Counted from the first letter of the stretch, positions 1-11,223 are shown. The stretch is 37,884 nt of DNA from Oehlia diaphana (GCA_003833135.1 QZLH01000579.1:11208-49091); one strand, 5' to 3'. Numbers and translations: made by a program. Notes: a model not told the origin generated them from the letters alone.

Positions 1-137
1 AGGAGAATCTTTTTAAAAAGTTTATATATGTTAATATGTATTAAAGAATTAAGATTTTATAATAAAATTTACATAGGTTTATTATTAAAGGTGATATAGT
101 TTTTGTAATAAAATAAATATAAATAAATTTCGGTAAA

Positions 138-228
138 TCGGTATTGGTAATCGGTAATTACCGACCAGTTTCGGTTATACAATTTACCGATATCGAAAAT
201 TTGGTAAATTACCGATTACCAATACCGA
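138..228. repeat. Perfect 22-bp inverted repeat, GGTAAT/ATTACC-rich
   Basis: Positions 138-159 are the exact reverse complement of 207-228, with a 47-bp spacer that itself contains related CGGT/ACCG words. The unit resembles other CGGTAA and GAACCG short-motif repeats in this window (5590-5745). It could fold into a hairpin. I see no gene in 1-289; the rest is plain AT-rich sequence. Confidence 0.8.
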
Positions 229-289
229 AATTCGGTTTCAGTTTTGGTATGACTCAAACCGAAACTGAACTGTGCCAATCAGAACCCTA

Positions 290-1722
290 GCTGAAGCGCA
301 GGATGCCTGTTGCAACGGTACCTATGCCGAGTTTCCTGACCTGTTATTTCACCCACATGACCCTAGACAGCTCTGAGGTGCTAAAGATCTCTGAGTTATT
401 CAAGTCACAGATATTCCCTTTTTTATTACCAAATCTCAACTAGAAGCATATTTCTGCAAATGCGGTAATATTGTTTTCTACCGTATGTACTCCCGTAAGG
501 GGGTCAAGATGCAGCAAGCCCATATTGTATTTGACCATGCAGACAGCATCTCCCGTTTTACTGATCAATGGGCTGTCTATTTACTCTCATCTTGTTTACG
601 TGTCACTCTGTGCCATTTCTCGGTTGACCAAAAAGCTGCTCGTCGCCAATGCATTGCCATGCTCTTCCAACTTTTGCCCAATACTAAAGAAATCCACTTA
701 TCTCCACTTAGTCGTGATTTAGGTGCTAAAGCTGTTAACGTTTCCCTTTCAATGAACTCCTATAAACCGAAATGTTGGGCTTATGTTACCTTTTCTTTCC
801 AAGAACTTATGGACGCAGCTATGAAATAAACCATCAGCTTTCATGGTAATGTGCTCGCCTGAGGTCTCCCTAATGATATTAGAGGCCTTTGCCTCCATTG
901 TAGTAAATTAAGTTGCGTTCCTACCTCCTATCCTCTTAATCAAAAACGTGGTCACTCCCATACCCGTGATCCTTTCTCCAAACTTAAAGACTGTTTTCAT
1001 ATTGGTCAACAAAATCAAAGAGGTCATTCTTCTAATACGTCACGTTCTCGCTTTCATTCCAAATCTTGAGACCGTTTTGCCTCTAATTCACGCTCTAAAG
1101 TCAAAGCTCGAAGTAATAATTAACCTAATCCTCACAACTCTGCTCGTTCCTCTAATAAAGGCAAATAAAGAAAGATCAGTTTTGTTCTCCTCCTCTTCCT
1201 GTGCTCCTGCTAACAAAAGTGCTCAAAAAGACGCTCCTCTTTCTTCTGTTGATGCCAATGATATACAAAACATCCTCAAATTACTTCAACAAGTCCAGCT
1301 CAAAGTTGCTAATATCCGTGCTTGTATCACTGCACTTGAACTTAATGACAAGAGACTTACTTCTATTGAAACCAAACTTGGCATTACTTCTCTGCTTGCT
1401 CCTACTGTAGATTCCAGTCCTATCCCTATGCAAGAAGATCTATCTAACATTACGGATACTCTTATCCCTCATCCTATTGCTTCTTCTTTAATTTCTGCTG
1501 GCTCTTTTAAACTGATTACACGTCCTGTTTCTGTTTCCTCTCCCCCGTAACTGTTTCTATTCCTGCTTCTAACCCCTTCACGTGTGATGAAATTAGCGTT
1601 CTTATTAATAATCAGTCTGCAATTGAAAATATCTTGGCCTTTCTTTCTGACGCCATGCATAAATTCATCGGTAACCTTAGTGGTTCCAACCCAGATCGAG
1701 CTAATTCAGCTCCTTCTCAATA
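290..1722 (+). pseudogene. LINE ORF1 remnant: RRM-like domain, cysteine knuckle, coiled coil
   Basis: Reading in the frame of 485-829 and extending upstream to about 290 gives a nucleic-acid-binding ORF1 resembling the RRM-like ORF1 of Glomeromycotina LINEs: a VTDIPFFITKSQLEAYF stretch near 398-450, then a second half-domain ending at the TAA near 829. In-frame TGA codons occur near 374 and 392. Just downstream (about 886-1070) a cysteine/histidine-rich stretch with a CLHC pair looks like a degraded zinc knuckle followed by an Arg/Ser-rich tail. From about 1258 a heptad-like segment (DIQNILKLLQQVQLKVANI) suggests a coiled coil. The three parts lie in different frames. The family assignment is by remembered resemblance, not by search. 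Confidence 0.7.
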
Positions 1723-1899
1723 ATTTCATCTTCTTTCCTTTTTCCCGTTCATTTTTATCATTGTGCTTTAATGTCAGACAATTTTAATCATGACATATTT
1801 GTACGTAATCTGCAGATATATATAATTTTTCAGAACACAAATCTTTATTTTTTTCAATTCAATCTTTCCCTATCCCTAATTCTTTTAATATTTCCTTCT

Positions 1900-4800
1900 T
1901 CAATGTTAATGGTCTTAAAATGAATGGCCAAACTAAGATCGAACAAATTTCCAATTTTTTCAATTTAAAACATATTTTCTTTGGTGGTATCATTGATACC
2001 CATTTATCTCACAAACAAATGAAATTTTTAGCCAAACGCCTACCTAATTATACTGTCTTTTCCTCTGAACTAGATACTTCTAAAACTTCACATAATGTTC
2101 GTTCTTCAGGTGGTGTCTCCCTTTTTATTGAGATATCCCTTGCCTCTCACGTACAGGATATTGTTTCACATTCTTCACGTATTTTATCTGTCGATTTGTA
2201 TTTCAAAGGCAATGTTAAATTGCGTATATTTACTATTTATATCCCCCTTACCTTTGATGCTATTTTAAGATCTGATACTTTTGATCTTCTTATTCAACTC
2301 CTTCAATCTACTACTCAGTCTGGTTTTTATCATGCTATTTGTTGTGATTTTAACATGCATATAGATAAATATTATTCTATTTATTTTAACCAACCTCAAG
2401 TTACTTCTAAACGTGTACATCGTTTATTTTTTCACCTTTTATCCCATGGTTATGAGGAAATTATTCCTGTTAATTCTTCTAACTCCTTAGATAGCTTTCA
2501 TCGTGAGGATCAAATTACCCGCATTGATTACATTTGGTCTTGTCCTCTTTTAAAAGGCTTTGCCCTCACTTCTTATATCTTTGATGCTCAAGATATTTAT
2601 TCTTCTGACCACAATCCTATCATCACTTATTATGACCAATCATTGCTCATTGCCTCCATCAAAAAAGCCTGTACCAAACAGCAACAAAGAACATGTCGCA
2701 TGTTCAAATTTGATTCAGTTACTCCTGCAACTTGGGAATCCTTTGCTGATAATTCTGATTCTCTATGCGATGTTTCTCCCTCAACCTTTAATACTTGGCA
2801 CATTAATCAACAATGTGAATATTTACAATCACGAATTGTTAAAGCTGCACATGCTATATTGCCATCTATTATTGTCGGCAATAATTACACACCAAAAGTC
2901 CCTAAGGATTTAGAAATTTTGACTTAACATTATCATTTTCTTAGCCATTTGCTCCATTCAATACGATTGTTGCGCAAATACCCTTCAACATATTTCAATA
3001 GAATGGAACATATTTGGTCCACCCATCTCATTCGTTTACAAAAAATTTTAACTCTTTATAAGAAGGTTATTTTTTCTCCTCCACTTTTACCATCATCTTT
3101 AACCTTATGTAGGCATGACGATTTTAACTCCTTACTGAAATCTCTACAAGATATCTCCAAAGCCCTTCATGGCTTTCATCTTTTAAAAGAAAAGGACTTT
3201 CAAGATGCTTCTATTCGTGCACATTTGGACGATAGGGATAATAATTTTGAAACAAACATCTCCTCTTTTATTGATTCTGCGTTATCCTGTACTAGATGCT
3301 ATATTACCCTGGATCATGTTTTTATCGACCATCCGACATAACCAAAACTTTTAACGAATCCTAAAGATATAGATGATGCCGTTGTCAACCATTTCCAAAA
3401 TTTTGTACCTATTAAATCTACGCCTCCTGCTGATACCTCTTTTCTTCCTGAAAGATGGTCTTCCACTTATTGTCCTATGGATAATGTTGACGCTTTAATT
3501 TATGATTCTTTTATTGAATCCTCCTGATCTTGATGAATGGTTGTCTATGGTTTCTACTATGCCTAATGATAAAGCTCCTGGTCTTTCCATAATCACTTAT
3601 GAAATGCTCAAGCATTTAGGCTCTAAGACTTCAGCTTTAGTTCTAATTTTAGTATAGTCATATCTTTGAACTGCTGACATTCCTAATCTTTAGCGTCAAG
3701 CTATGGTCTTTCCTATCCCCAAGCCTCACGAATGGAAATGCCAACTTAAAAATACAAGACCTATTACTTTACTCAAAGTAATTAGAAAATCATTGGTCAA
3801 GCTCTTTTACAATCGTCTTGCCTCCATTTTGGCTTCAAATGATGTTCTTAAAGGTGGTAACTTCGCTGGTCTTTCTGATGGTTCTTGTCGTGACCCTATT
3901 ATCACTCTTAAGTCTATTATCTATGATGCACACACTAACAAATTACCGATTTGGGTTCTCTCCTAAGATATTTTAAAAGCTTTTGATTCAGTAGATCTCA
4001 ACATATTGCGCTTCGCTTTAGCGCGTATTAGGCTGCCTTCTTCAGCTATTAAATTTATTTATCCCTCTTTATGAAACGCTCTAATAGTGTTTTCACTGCT
4101 CATGGATTTACTCATGCTTATCAGGTCCGCATCAGTATAGACCAAGGTGAAGTTATTTCTTCTCTTTTATGGGTTATTTATATAGATCCCTTACTTACAG
4201 TACTTAAGAATAAAATGGTGGATCCTTATATTCTTCATGCACCTTTCCTCTCTCCTCATACTATTTTGGATGATTCTGGAAATTTACGAATCAATAATTT
4301 GGTCTTTATGGATGATTCCACATTAATTTCCTCATCAAAAACAGAAATGAAATCAATGCTCTCGATTACTGAAGAATTCTATGCAATTAACAACGCATCA
4401 GCTAATTACAACAAATATGTGTTGATTACCAATTCATTGCTACTGTCATCAGCTTCCTCTCCTTCTCCTATATTATTTAACTTACACCTTTCAGAGTTGA
4501 ATCAAGTTTCTTCTATTTCTATAACACCTATTTCCATGAATAGTTCTTTCCATTTTTTAGGTGTTTGGTTCAATATCAACAACTCTTGAGATTTCATCAA
4601 GAAACAAGTCGCTCGTGAATGCAATTCCTTCGCTGCCATTATCCATCCAGCCAAGTTATCAGCAAAACAAGTTATTTATCTCCACAATGTGGTTCTTATT
4701 CCAAAACTCAAATACCGAATGCAAGTTTTCCTCCTTTCTGAAGCTGAATGTACCATGGCAACTAAACATATCCGTTCTGCAATTAAACATAAAGCCAATT

Positions 4801-4970
4801 TTTCTCGTTCTCTTCCAGACTCAATTTTATTTTCATCCCATGCATTGGGCCTTATTAATTTATTTCACTATCAATTACAAGCACATCTCACTAATTTATT
4901 TTTATTTGCTAATTTTTTTTCTCCTTTAATAAAATCTTTATTTTTATATAGATTATGTTTAATTCAATAA
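1900..4970 (+). pseudogene. LINE ORF2 remnant: endonuclease plus reverse transcriptase
   Basis: Positions 1920-2927 read as one open frame with the hallmarks of an exonuclease-endonuclease-phosphatase fold: CDFNMH (the usual GDFN), TRIDYIW and SSDHNPI near its end. The region 2940-3340 continues as a linker in another frame. Reverse-transcriptase motifs follow: KAPG near 3572, the PIPKPHE and RPITLL block at 3712-3765, FDSVDL (motif A) near 3984 after a TAA, DQGEVISSLLW near 4140, and FMDDST (an altered FADD motif C) near 4306. The thumb-like tail runs to 4970. At least five stops or frame changes separate these motifs, so the enzyme is dead. It belongs with the ORF1 remnant upstream. Confidence 0.85.
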
Positions 4971-5560
4971 ATAAGGAAGAAGGAGAACGGAATTAGTAAA
5001 AGAAATAAAAAAAAATAAAAAAACAAAAAAAAGAAATAAAAAAATTTCAATCACCTGCCTTTTCACGAAGAACAAGAACCGAAAACCTAAAATAAGGAAG
5101 AAGGAGAACGGAATTAGCAAAAGAAATAAAAAAAAAAGAAAGAACGAAAAAAAAAGAAATATTTCAATCACCTGCCTTTTCACGAAGAACAAGAACTGAA
5201 AATCTAAAATAAAGAAGAAGAAGAACAGAATTAGCAAAGAAAATAAAAAAAAATAATCGAAAAATGAAAAAAAGAAACGCACACCTTTCTGTGAAAAACG
5301 CAAAGAACTGGAACCTAAAAAAAAGAAAGAAGACAAACGAAATCAGTAAAAGAAAACCAAAAAAAAAATGAAACAAAAAAACCAACCATGAAGAGCCGAA
5401 AAGCCAAAAATCTAAAGGACTTTTCCGTGAAAAACTGCAAAGAACCAAGATCAAAAAGAAGAGAGGGAGATGTATGACATTAGTAAAGGAGGCGAGAAAG
5501 AAATACAAAAAAAAAGAAACTACCTTTCTGTGCGTAAAGGAAAATAAAAAGGAAGCTAAT
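4968..5560. repeat. Purine-rich minisatellite, about 115-135 bp unit, five decaying copies
   Basis: Copies begin near 4971, 5092, 5209, 5320 and 5453. Each starts with a GGAAGAAGGAGAACGGAATTAG-like purine stretch, passes through A-runs, and ends with an ACCTGCCTTTTCACGAAGAAC-like stretch. The first two copies are nearly identical; later copies diverge progressively. It adjoins the LINE 3' end. The long phenylalanine-rich minus-strand frames here are a by-product of the purine tract and are not genes. Confidence 0.85.
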
Positions 5561-5589
5561 ACAAAATAAAAAAAAAAATTTTTTTTTTT

Positions 5590-5745
5590 AATCAGTTCCA
5601 CCGGTTCCCGGTTCAGGTCTCAGTTCAGTTTATTAAAAAAAACTGAACTGAATTAAAACCGAACCGAAAATTTTGGATTAAAATTATTTGGAATCGAACC
5701 GTATTTTTGATTCAGATTCAGTTCAGTTTTTGGATTAAACTGGAA
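5590..5745. repeat. GAACCG/CGGTTC-rich low-complexity block with hairpin
   Basis: This block is built of GTTCAG, GAACCG and CTGAAC words. Positions 5621-5631 and 5640-5650 form an 11-bp perfect inverted repeat with an 8-base loop. Similar words occur at 232-285, on the other side of the LINE, so the LINE may have landed inside or between such repeats. Confidence 0.7.
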
Positions 5746-5762
5746 CCGTTCAGAGCTTTAAT

Positions 5763-5857
5763 TATGATGTTACTGTTATATTATGAAGTTACTAGTAGAT
5801 TATAAAGTTACTATTATATTATGAAGTCACCTGCAGACTATGAAGTTACCTTCATAA
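5763..5857. repeat. Five-copy 19-bp tandem repeat
   Basis: Copies start at 5763, 5782, 5801, 5820 and 5839, an exact 19-bp period, with consensus TATGAAGTTACTATTATAT-like units. Copies differ at a few positions each. Confidence 0.85.
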
Positions 5858-5884
5858 CCTAATTCAAGTCACCGGCAACTTCAC

Positions 5885-6360
5885 TTTATATCATTCTATA
5901 TCAGTTTTCATCACTCCATATCACTCTATATCATTTTCTATCACTTCATATCGCTCCATATTATTTTCCATCACTTCATATTGCTCTATATCATTTTTCA
6001 TCACTCCATATCACTTTTTATCACTCTATATCGCTCTATATCGTTCCATATCATTTTTTATCACTCCATATTGTTCCATATCAGTTTTCATCACTTTATA
6101 TTGCTTCATATCATTTTCATCACTCCATATCATTTCATATTGTTTTTCATCACTCCATATTGCTCCATATCATTTTTCATCACTCCATATTGCTTCATAT
6201 CAGTTTTCATCACTCCATATCGCTTCATATCAGTTTTCATCACTCCATTTCATTTTGCAACATTCCACTTTATTTTCATCATTTCAATTCTCTTTGTATT
6301 GTTTCATTTTGTTTTACATCACTTCTGTTTTCATCAACCTATTTCACTTTCATTTCATTT
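5885..6360. repeat. Minisatellite, 30-bp unit (CATCACTCCATAT family)
   Basis: The unit is about 30 bp and has the form CATCACTCCATAT, then TGCTTCATATCA, then a short T run. The period is exactly 30 bp at 6151, 6181 and 6211. Earlier and later copies are more diverged, and the array fades out near 6360. Because 30 is divisible by three, it creates an open frame of ten-residue repeats (FFITPYCFIS-like), which I regard as a by-product and not a gene. Confidence 0.85.
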
Positions 6361-6632
6361 TTCATTATTATAAAGGATTATATATATTATTATGCATTAC
6401 TATAGGTCTTAAATTAATAAAAAATCTGGATTAAATAGTTAGTGAATGGGTGTATAGTTTAATCGGAGTTATGATAATATTCTTGTAATTTAAAAAGAAA
6501 CTTTTTGTCAATGAACTTTAAATATTTATGCTTAAGGGGTCAATAGAAAAACTTTTTTTTACATGTTTATTCAAACACAAAAAAATTGAATTTTACTAAA
6601 TTTTAATATAATAATAAATATCACATGATATA

Positions 6633-6659
6633 GTGAAATTCACCCCCGGTGAATTTCAC
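6633..6659. repeat. 12-bp perfect palindrome with CCC loop
   Basis: GTGAAATTCACC at 6633-6644 is matched by its exact reverse complement at 6648-6659, separated by CCC. A partial third copy (GGTGAG) follows at 6664. The form suggests a transposon end or a strong hairpin, but no partner terminus was found nearby. Confidence 0.7.
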
Positions 6660-6773
6660 CTCTGGTGAGCGTTAAAATGATCCTAATAAAAATATCATAT
6701 AAAAGATGGTATCATAATAGATACTTTCAAACAATAAAAACAATTTTTTTATGTCAGAGTTTGTATTACCAAC

Positions 6774-7098
6774 TTTAAATGCAAATATATCAAGATCCAC
6801 TGATCCGTTTTTATAATTTTAGGCTTGTTAGAAAGCCCTTGTTCTGGACTTTATAGGCGAAAAAAGAGCTTGCCGATTGAATTATTAGATTCAAAGATAT
6901 TTACGTTTAAAGTTAAAGTACGAACTTTTTAACATGTTTAAATGCAAATATCTTCGAATTCACTGATTAATTTTTTATAAATTTATGCTCTTTGGAAAGC
7001 CCTTGATCTGGTCTATATAAACAAAAAAAGAGCTTACTGATTGGATCATTAGATCTGGAGATATTTACGTTTAAAGTTGAGATACAAATTTTTAACAT
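6774..7098. repeat. 163-bp imperfect tandem duplication
   Basis: Two consecutive copies begin with TTTAAATGCAAATAT at 6774 and 6937. Both continue through a CACTGAT word, a GAAAGCCCTTG word, an AAAAAAGAGCTT word and ATATTTACGTTTAAAGTT, and end in TTTAACAT. Identity is roughly 75-80 percent by eye. No coding potential is apparent. It may be an internal repeat of an unrecognised dispersed element. Confidence 0.8.
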
Positions 7099-7099
7099 A

Positions 7100-8168
7100 C
7101 AGTATATAGTAAATGCTAAGAATTATATTAATTTAAAAGAAATATTTACCAAATTATAGTATAATAATATTAAATAAATATTTTTTAATACTCATCCCCA
7201 ATTTACTGTATATTATATATTATTTTGTATAATAAAAAATTAATAAAATTAATATTTTAATTAAAGGTAGACAAATCAGCCCATATGTATAATATCATAA
7301 TTTACTTATATTATATAAAGTAATTATAATATAATATATTAGTATTATTTATTTTATAAGAAGTTAAGAATAATAGAGTTTTTTTTCAAAAGGAAAAAAA
7401 TTCTAATGTTCTAATAAATGAATAATTCATTAGAGTATATTATTTATTAAATATTATCTATTTTAAATTTAATTATTTTAAACTAAAATTAGTAATTTTT
7501 CAGCTATTTATATGAAGTTAAAAAATAAGATTCCTAATAGAATTCTAAACAGGTTGGCCAAATTTAAGTAATCTGGCAGATTGACCTGAAATTATCAGTC
7601 AGGTTTAGTAATTGCAATTTAGCATTAGTTCAGATTATAACATCAATATAATCTGAATAACCTGTTAACTTGAAACTATGATTTATCTAAAATAATTCAA
7701 AATTTTATACTTTAAAATTTCTTTTTTATGATTATATTTAAAATCCAAAAATTTTTTTTGCAAATTTTGATATACTCTCAATTTGATTATAGTTTTTTAT
7801 AGGATTTATTGATTTTAATAATACTTCTAAAAAATTATCTAAAAGGTTTCTTGTTTTTATTTTAATTTATTTTATTTTATTTTTACTTTTATTGATATTA
7901 AGTTTATATACCATACAAACAAATTATCATAAGCTATATCCACTCATAAGGATACAATCATCAAAATACAGCTAAAAATAAAGGAAAAATAAAAATGAGT
8001 GATGTTAATCTATATATTATATATATATAAATTTTTATTTTTTTATTTTTATTTTTTTTTTTTTAATTCTACTCCTCTTCTTCTCCTTCTCTTTCTCTCC
8101 ATTTTCTTTCTTCATTCATCTCCCTTATCCTTTCAGAATTGATACATTTAAATCCAAAATAACATTAG
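7100..8168. other. AT-rich intergenic stretch, nothing recognised
   Basis: This roughly 1-kb stretch is A+T homopolymer-rich. A short pyrimidine tract with CTTCTCCTTCTC lies at about 8072-8115. I see no credible ORF, RNA gene or terminal repeat. Confidence 0.6.
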
Positions 8169-9075
8169 TTATATTATTACTAAATCTGTTATAATATTAT
8201 TGTTAATAATATTTTTTGTCTTTTTATAAGTCCAACTATACCACCAGTTATTACTAATTAGTAAACACATCTGATCTTGAACTTTCTTTCTCACTCTATA
8301 GCATTTTGATAAAATAAGATTTTTATTTAATAAGTTTTCAAACTGCATAAGAATTAACTCAAATAAAATGTCATCAAGTACTACAATATGATCTTCCTGT
8401 AAATCTGGTAAATTATTCTTTTCTGATTGTTGTTTATCCTGTTTTGAATGGTTAATCTGTTGGTAAGAGGGTTTGAAATAATGGTCCATATTTTTAGATA
8501 TATTTAATTTGTCTTTTCTTTCAATATTTCTAGCTTTTTCCCATGCAACAGTAGCATTACATTTTGGCAATCAAATTAGCTTTTTGAAGTAAATAATAAA
8601 AGAACCCAGAAGTAAAGCCAAAAATAAGATATTTTTTGCTTCTGAAAATCCAAATATTTGTTTTGATAGTTTGAGAAGGTTAGTGTTAATCTTAGTTTCT
8701 AAGGCCAGTGAGCAAAAGTCTACAAATTCTCTATTATCATGTTGTAATCCTAGTATTTGGTTTAATTTCTCATTTAGGACCTTAGTTGTATTCTCTGGTA
8801 TATTACTTCATTTTTGAATTATAGGAATCACATCATCTTGCATTCTGCTTTTAATTATAGGCCATAGATCCTTATTGGCTTCACATTCTATAAAATGATA
8901 TCTGTTTTTTTCTTTGTCAGCATTGCATCTTGGGCAAACAAAATCTTTGTAAATACTTGGTTTTTGCTGTAATAGAACAGTACTTATAGGAAGAAGTTTA
9001 GCAAATAGTTTAATAATAAATATTAAATGCCAATGTTTTTTAACTGAAATACAATTAAACCCTTTATATTTATTA
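8169..9075 (-). pseudogene. 3' fragment of a second LINE (zinc-knuckle tail of reverse transcriptase)
   Basis: Read on the minus strand from about 9070, the sequence gives KHWHLIFIIKLFAKLLP, then a knuckle of form C-x2-C-x9-H-x3-C (CPRCNADKEKNRYHFIEC near 8942-8886), a LWP motif, and a long tail interrupted by a TGA near 8815 and another stop near 8572. It continues into the 8570-8169 frame, which starts LPKCNATVAWEKARNI. This order matches the extreme C-terminus of LINE ORF2 proteins in arbuscular mycorrhizal fungi: a CCHC knuckle, then a W-E-K segment. Only the 3' end survives, as expected for 5'-truncated LINE copies. Its strand is opposite to the LINE at 290-4970. Confidence 0.65.
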
Positions 9076-9649
9076 ATAATTTTAATTTATCATTCAGAAC
9101 TTTATAAAATTTTTTTTAATATAATATTAATTAAAAATTTTATTAATTTACTTTTTTACTTTATTTATTTATTTTTAAAACTCTGAAATTAAAAATAGTA
9201 TATGCAAAATTTTCTTTTTTTTTTTTTTTAGAAAATTTTTATATTTCTTTTATTATATTTTGATTAATTACTAGAAATAATAACAATTAATTTGTTTCTC
9301 TCAATTATTTATATTATTGTTCTTATTTAAAGTTAAATCCTAGCCTTTAATTTTTGTTATTTAATATGATGTATTCTAATTTGATTGGTATTAATCGATT
9401 TACTGCACCATAACATCAAGTGACAACTATCTATCATACTAACCTAAATTCATATGTGTCATAATTTAAATAGCATACATTTGTAAATCCTTAAATTCGT
9501 AATTTTTAAAACCAATATTAAGCATGTTATTTTCACAGTTTTCTTGGAAGAAAAAAGGAAATATCTTTAAATATCGTATATATATATATTTCTATTATTC
9601 AAATCTTTTTAGTAAGTATACAAAAAAAAGTTGATTCTGATGTCCATCA
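9076..9649. other. AT-rich intergenic stretch, nothing recognised
   Basis: Poly-T near 9212-9230 and runs of A and T dominate. No gene, RNA or repeat with clear boundaries was found. Confidence 0.55.
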
Positions 9650-9921
9650 TCAAATTTCAAGTGAATGATCCGATTTCATTATGTTGTGCGTTTCGATCGC
9701 AATTAATTGACAACTTCTTTTAATATGTTCATCTTTATAGAAAGATTTGCTAATAAATACTGCGGGATTCTGAACATCAATGCTAAAAAATTGCATTGTC
9801 CTAGTACACGCAAGTCTATATACATCAAATGTACTGGGTTTCTTTTCTTTCTTTTGGTTTTACCTTTAGGGATGAAATCATGAGGTACTACGGGAAGAGG
9901 TAAATTGTGAATTTGGATCAT
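9650..9921 (-). pseudogene. HMG-box-like fragment with a frameshift (MATA-HMG type?)
   Basis: The minus strand starts ATG at 9921 and reads a proline-containing leader, then a basic KGKTKRKKR stretch near 9865-9838. In that frame the rest is not protein-like. One frame over, from about 9838 to a TGA at 9650, it reads PSTFDVYR, later VFISKSFYKDEHIKRSCQ and IETHNIMK. This has the shape of an HMG box: basic arm, P-x-x-F-x-x-YR helix 1, I-S-K, then a K-x-x-x-x-x-K-x-x-x-x-x-L-A-like helix 3. These fungi have an expanded MATA-HMG family. A one-base indel would join the parts, so I call it a pseudogene or sequencing error. Assignment is by eye and uncertain. Confidence 0.4.
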
Positions 9922-10528
9922 AGCGAGAAAATTTTTTTTGGATTTTTTTTTTGTTTTCTTCGAATTTTATTTTATGTTCAGAAAAAATTGCAATATTTAA
10001 ATAGAAATTTATAGGCGCGACCAATTAATTTATAAACATTTAATTTTCAATTAAAATTTATTAACATTACTAATATTTTAATTATTTGTATCCCCTCAAA
10101 AATTAAATTAAAAAATTGATTTATAATTTATAAATCAATTTGGTTTATTGAGAATGTGAATGTATTTAATAACATTATTTCCAATTTTATCCAATTTAAA
10201 CAATTTACCACAAGATAATTTAAGATCAAATAAATATGGCGCGACATTCTCATAAACTCATCGTATTGATAAGTCATTTTGTTTTGTTGTTTCTTTGTTA
10301 AATACAGTAAATACCTCAACAATGTAAAAATGAGAAAGAAGCGTGTAACAATAATTTCGAATCTCATTTTGGTTTGCAGATCTTGGTTTAATGTCTGTTC
10401 AGCACTAATGAACAAGCAAAGGTTTACATCGTCAAAATATTTTCAAAAAAAAAAAAATTTTTATTTTTGTTAAATTAGTTAAAATAATCGAAATAAGCAA
10501 ATTTCTTTTTTAATACAGTTTTTTTATA
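9922..10528. other. Intergenic, AT-rich; no supported gene
   Basis: The stretch holds overlapping short frames on both strands, none with family features. A minus-strand run near 10255-10130 reads as a weakly protein-like fragment (LKLSCGKLFKLDKIGNN) ending in a stop, but without context I do not call it a gene. Confidence 0.5.
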
Positions 10529-11067
10529 TTATTTTAATACCGCAAAAATTTTTGGCGCAGCCTATTTATTATAAAAAAAGAAAAGATTAGAAAACAAATT
10601 TGAAGTTTTTAAATAAACGAAGGTCATTGAACTTACGCAATGGTCTACACAATGCATAAAATGTAAAAATTCTTCGGCGCCTATTTTATTTAATTGAATT
10701 AAATATAAAGTATATAAAGTGAATTTATCATTATTGTTTAGTGAATAAGTAAATAAATAAAACCTACAATTTTCGCCAGTTCCGCTTTCTTCAACACGAC
10801 GAGTGCATTCTTCAAGGTGATGTTTTAAGGGTTTGCAAGCAGAAGTTTCACCACATTCTAATGAATATAAGTAATTAACTTGGTTGAATTTTTTCATTTA
10901 TTTTTCATTTTAAATTTTGAATTACCTTCTACAATCTTTGGTTTTGGATCTTCGGGTTCTTCGGGTGTTTCCTCAGTATTCTCAGGTTCTTCAACTGGAG
11001 CTTCAGCATGAACAATAGGAATAATACTAGTTTCTTTTGTAGTTGTGCTGGAATTTTTTTGAGACAT
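10529..11067 (-). CDS. QCR6: Cytochrome b-c1 complex subunit 6 (hinge protein)
   Basis: The product is the acidic hinge protein of respiratory complex III, which helps dock cytochrome c at cytochrome c1 in the mitochondrial intermembrane space. Four exons join in frame: 11067-10926, 10857-10768, 10680-10637 and 10561-10529, giving 102 residues, a normal fungal length. The first exon encodes a Ser/Thr-rich leader and then the acidic stretch VEEPENTEETPEEPED. Exon 2 encodes ECGETSACKPLKHHLEEC, exon 3 EEFLHFMHCVDHC and exon 4 AAPKIFAVLK and the stop. The four conserved cysteines of the helical-hairpin CHCH-like fold are present. All introns are GT-AG (donors GTAATT, GTAGGT, GTAAGT). It is divergent from SNF4, with 156 bp between start codons. 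The assignment is secure. Confidence 0.95.
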
Positions 11068-11223
11068 AATTTTTTGTAAGAATCTAAATCGAAGTTAGAT
11101 CGGGGGAAAAAAAAATGACGTTTACTGTTATATATGTATACACACATACCATGTGAAAAATCTGCGGGAAAATCTGTTAATTTTGTAACTTAATAATTTT
11201 CATTACCAATTTCTACTTCTCCC
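11068..11223. promoter_or_regulatory. Shared divergent promoter, QCR6 / SNF4
   Basis: Only 156 bp separate the two start codons, so both core promoters and 5' UTRs must lie here. The sequence has an A-run near 11106 and an alternating ATATATGTATACACACAT stretch near 11130-11150. No conserved factor site is certain. Confidence 0.5.

Larger units (their letters stand above)
290..4970 (+). mobile_element. Decayed LINE (non-LTR) retrotransposon
   Basis: A two-ORF LINE lies on the plus strand. ORF1 remnants (290-1722) are followed by an apurinic-type endonuclease and reverse transcriptase (about 1900-4970). All parts run in the expected order, but stops and frame changes interrupt every domain, so it is non-functional. 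It ends abruptly after a stop at 4970, directly against an A-rich minisatellite; the zinc-knuckle tail usual in this LINE type is missing, so the 3' end is truncated or was replaced. No target-site duplication could be identified with confidence. Confidence 0.85.

Noticed and set aside
4959..5601. Long minus-strand open frames rich in Phe and Leu
   Set aside because: They are a by-product of the purine-rich minisatellite; periodic with the repeat and without any domain.
5981..6405. Open frames of ten-residue Ile/His/Ser/Phe repeats on the plus strand
   Set aside because: They come from the 30-bp satellite, whose unit length is divisible by three; no start context or homologue-like features.
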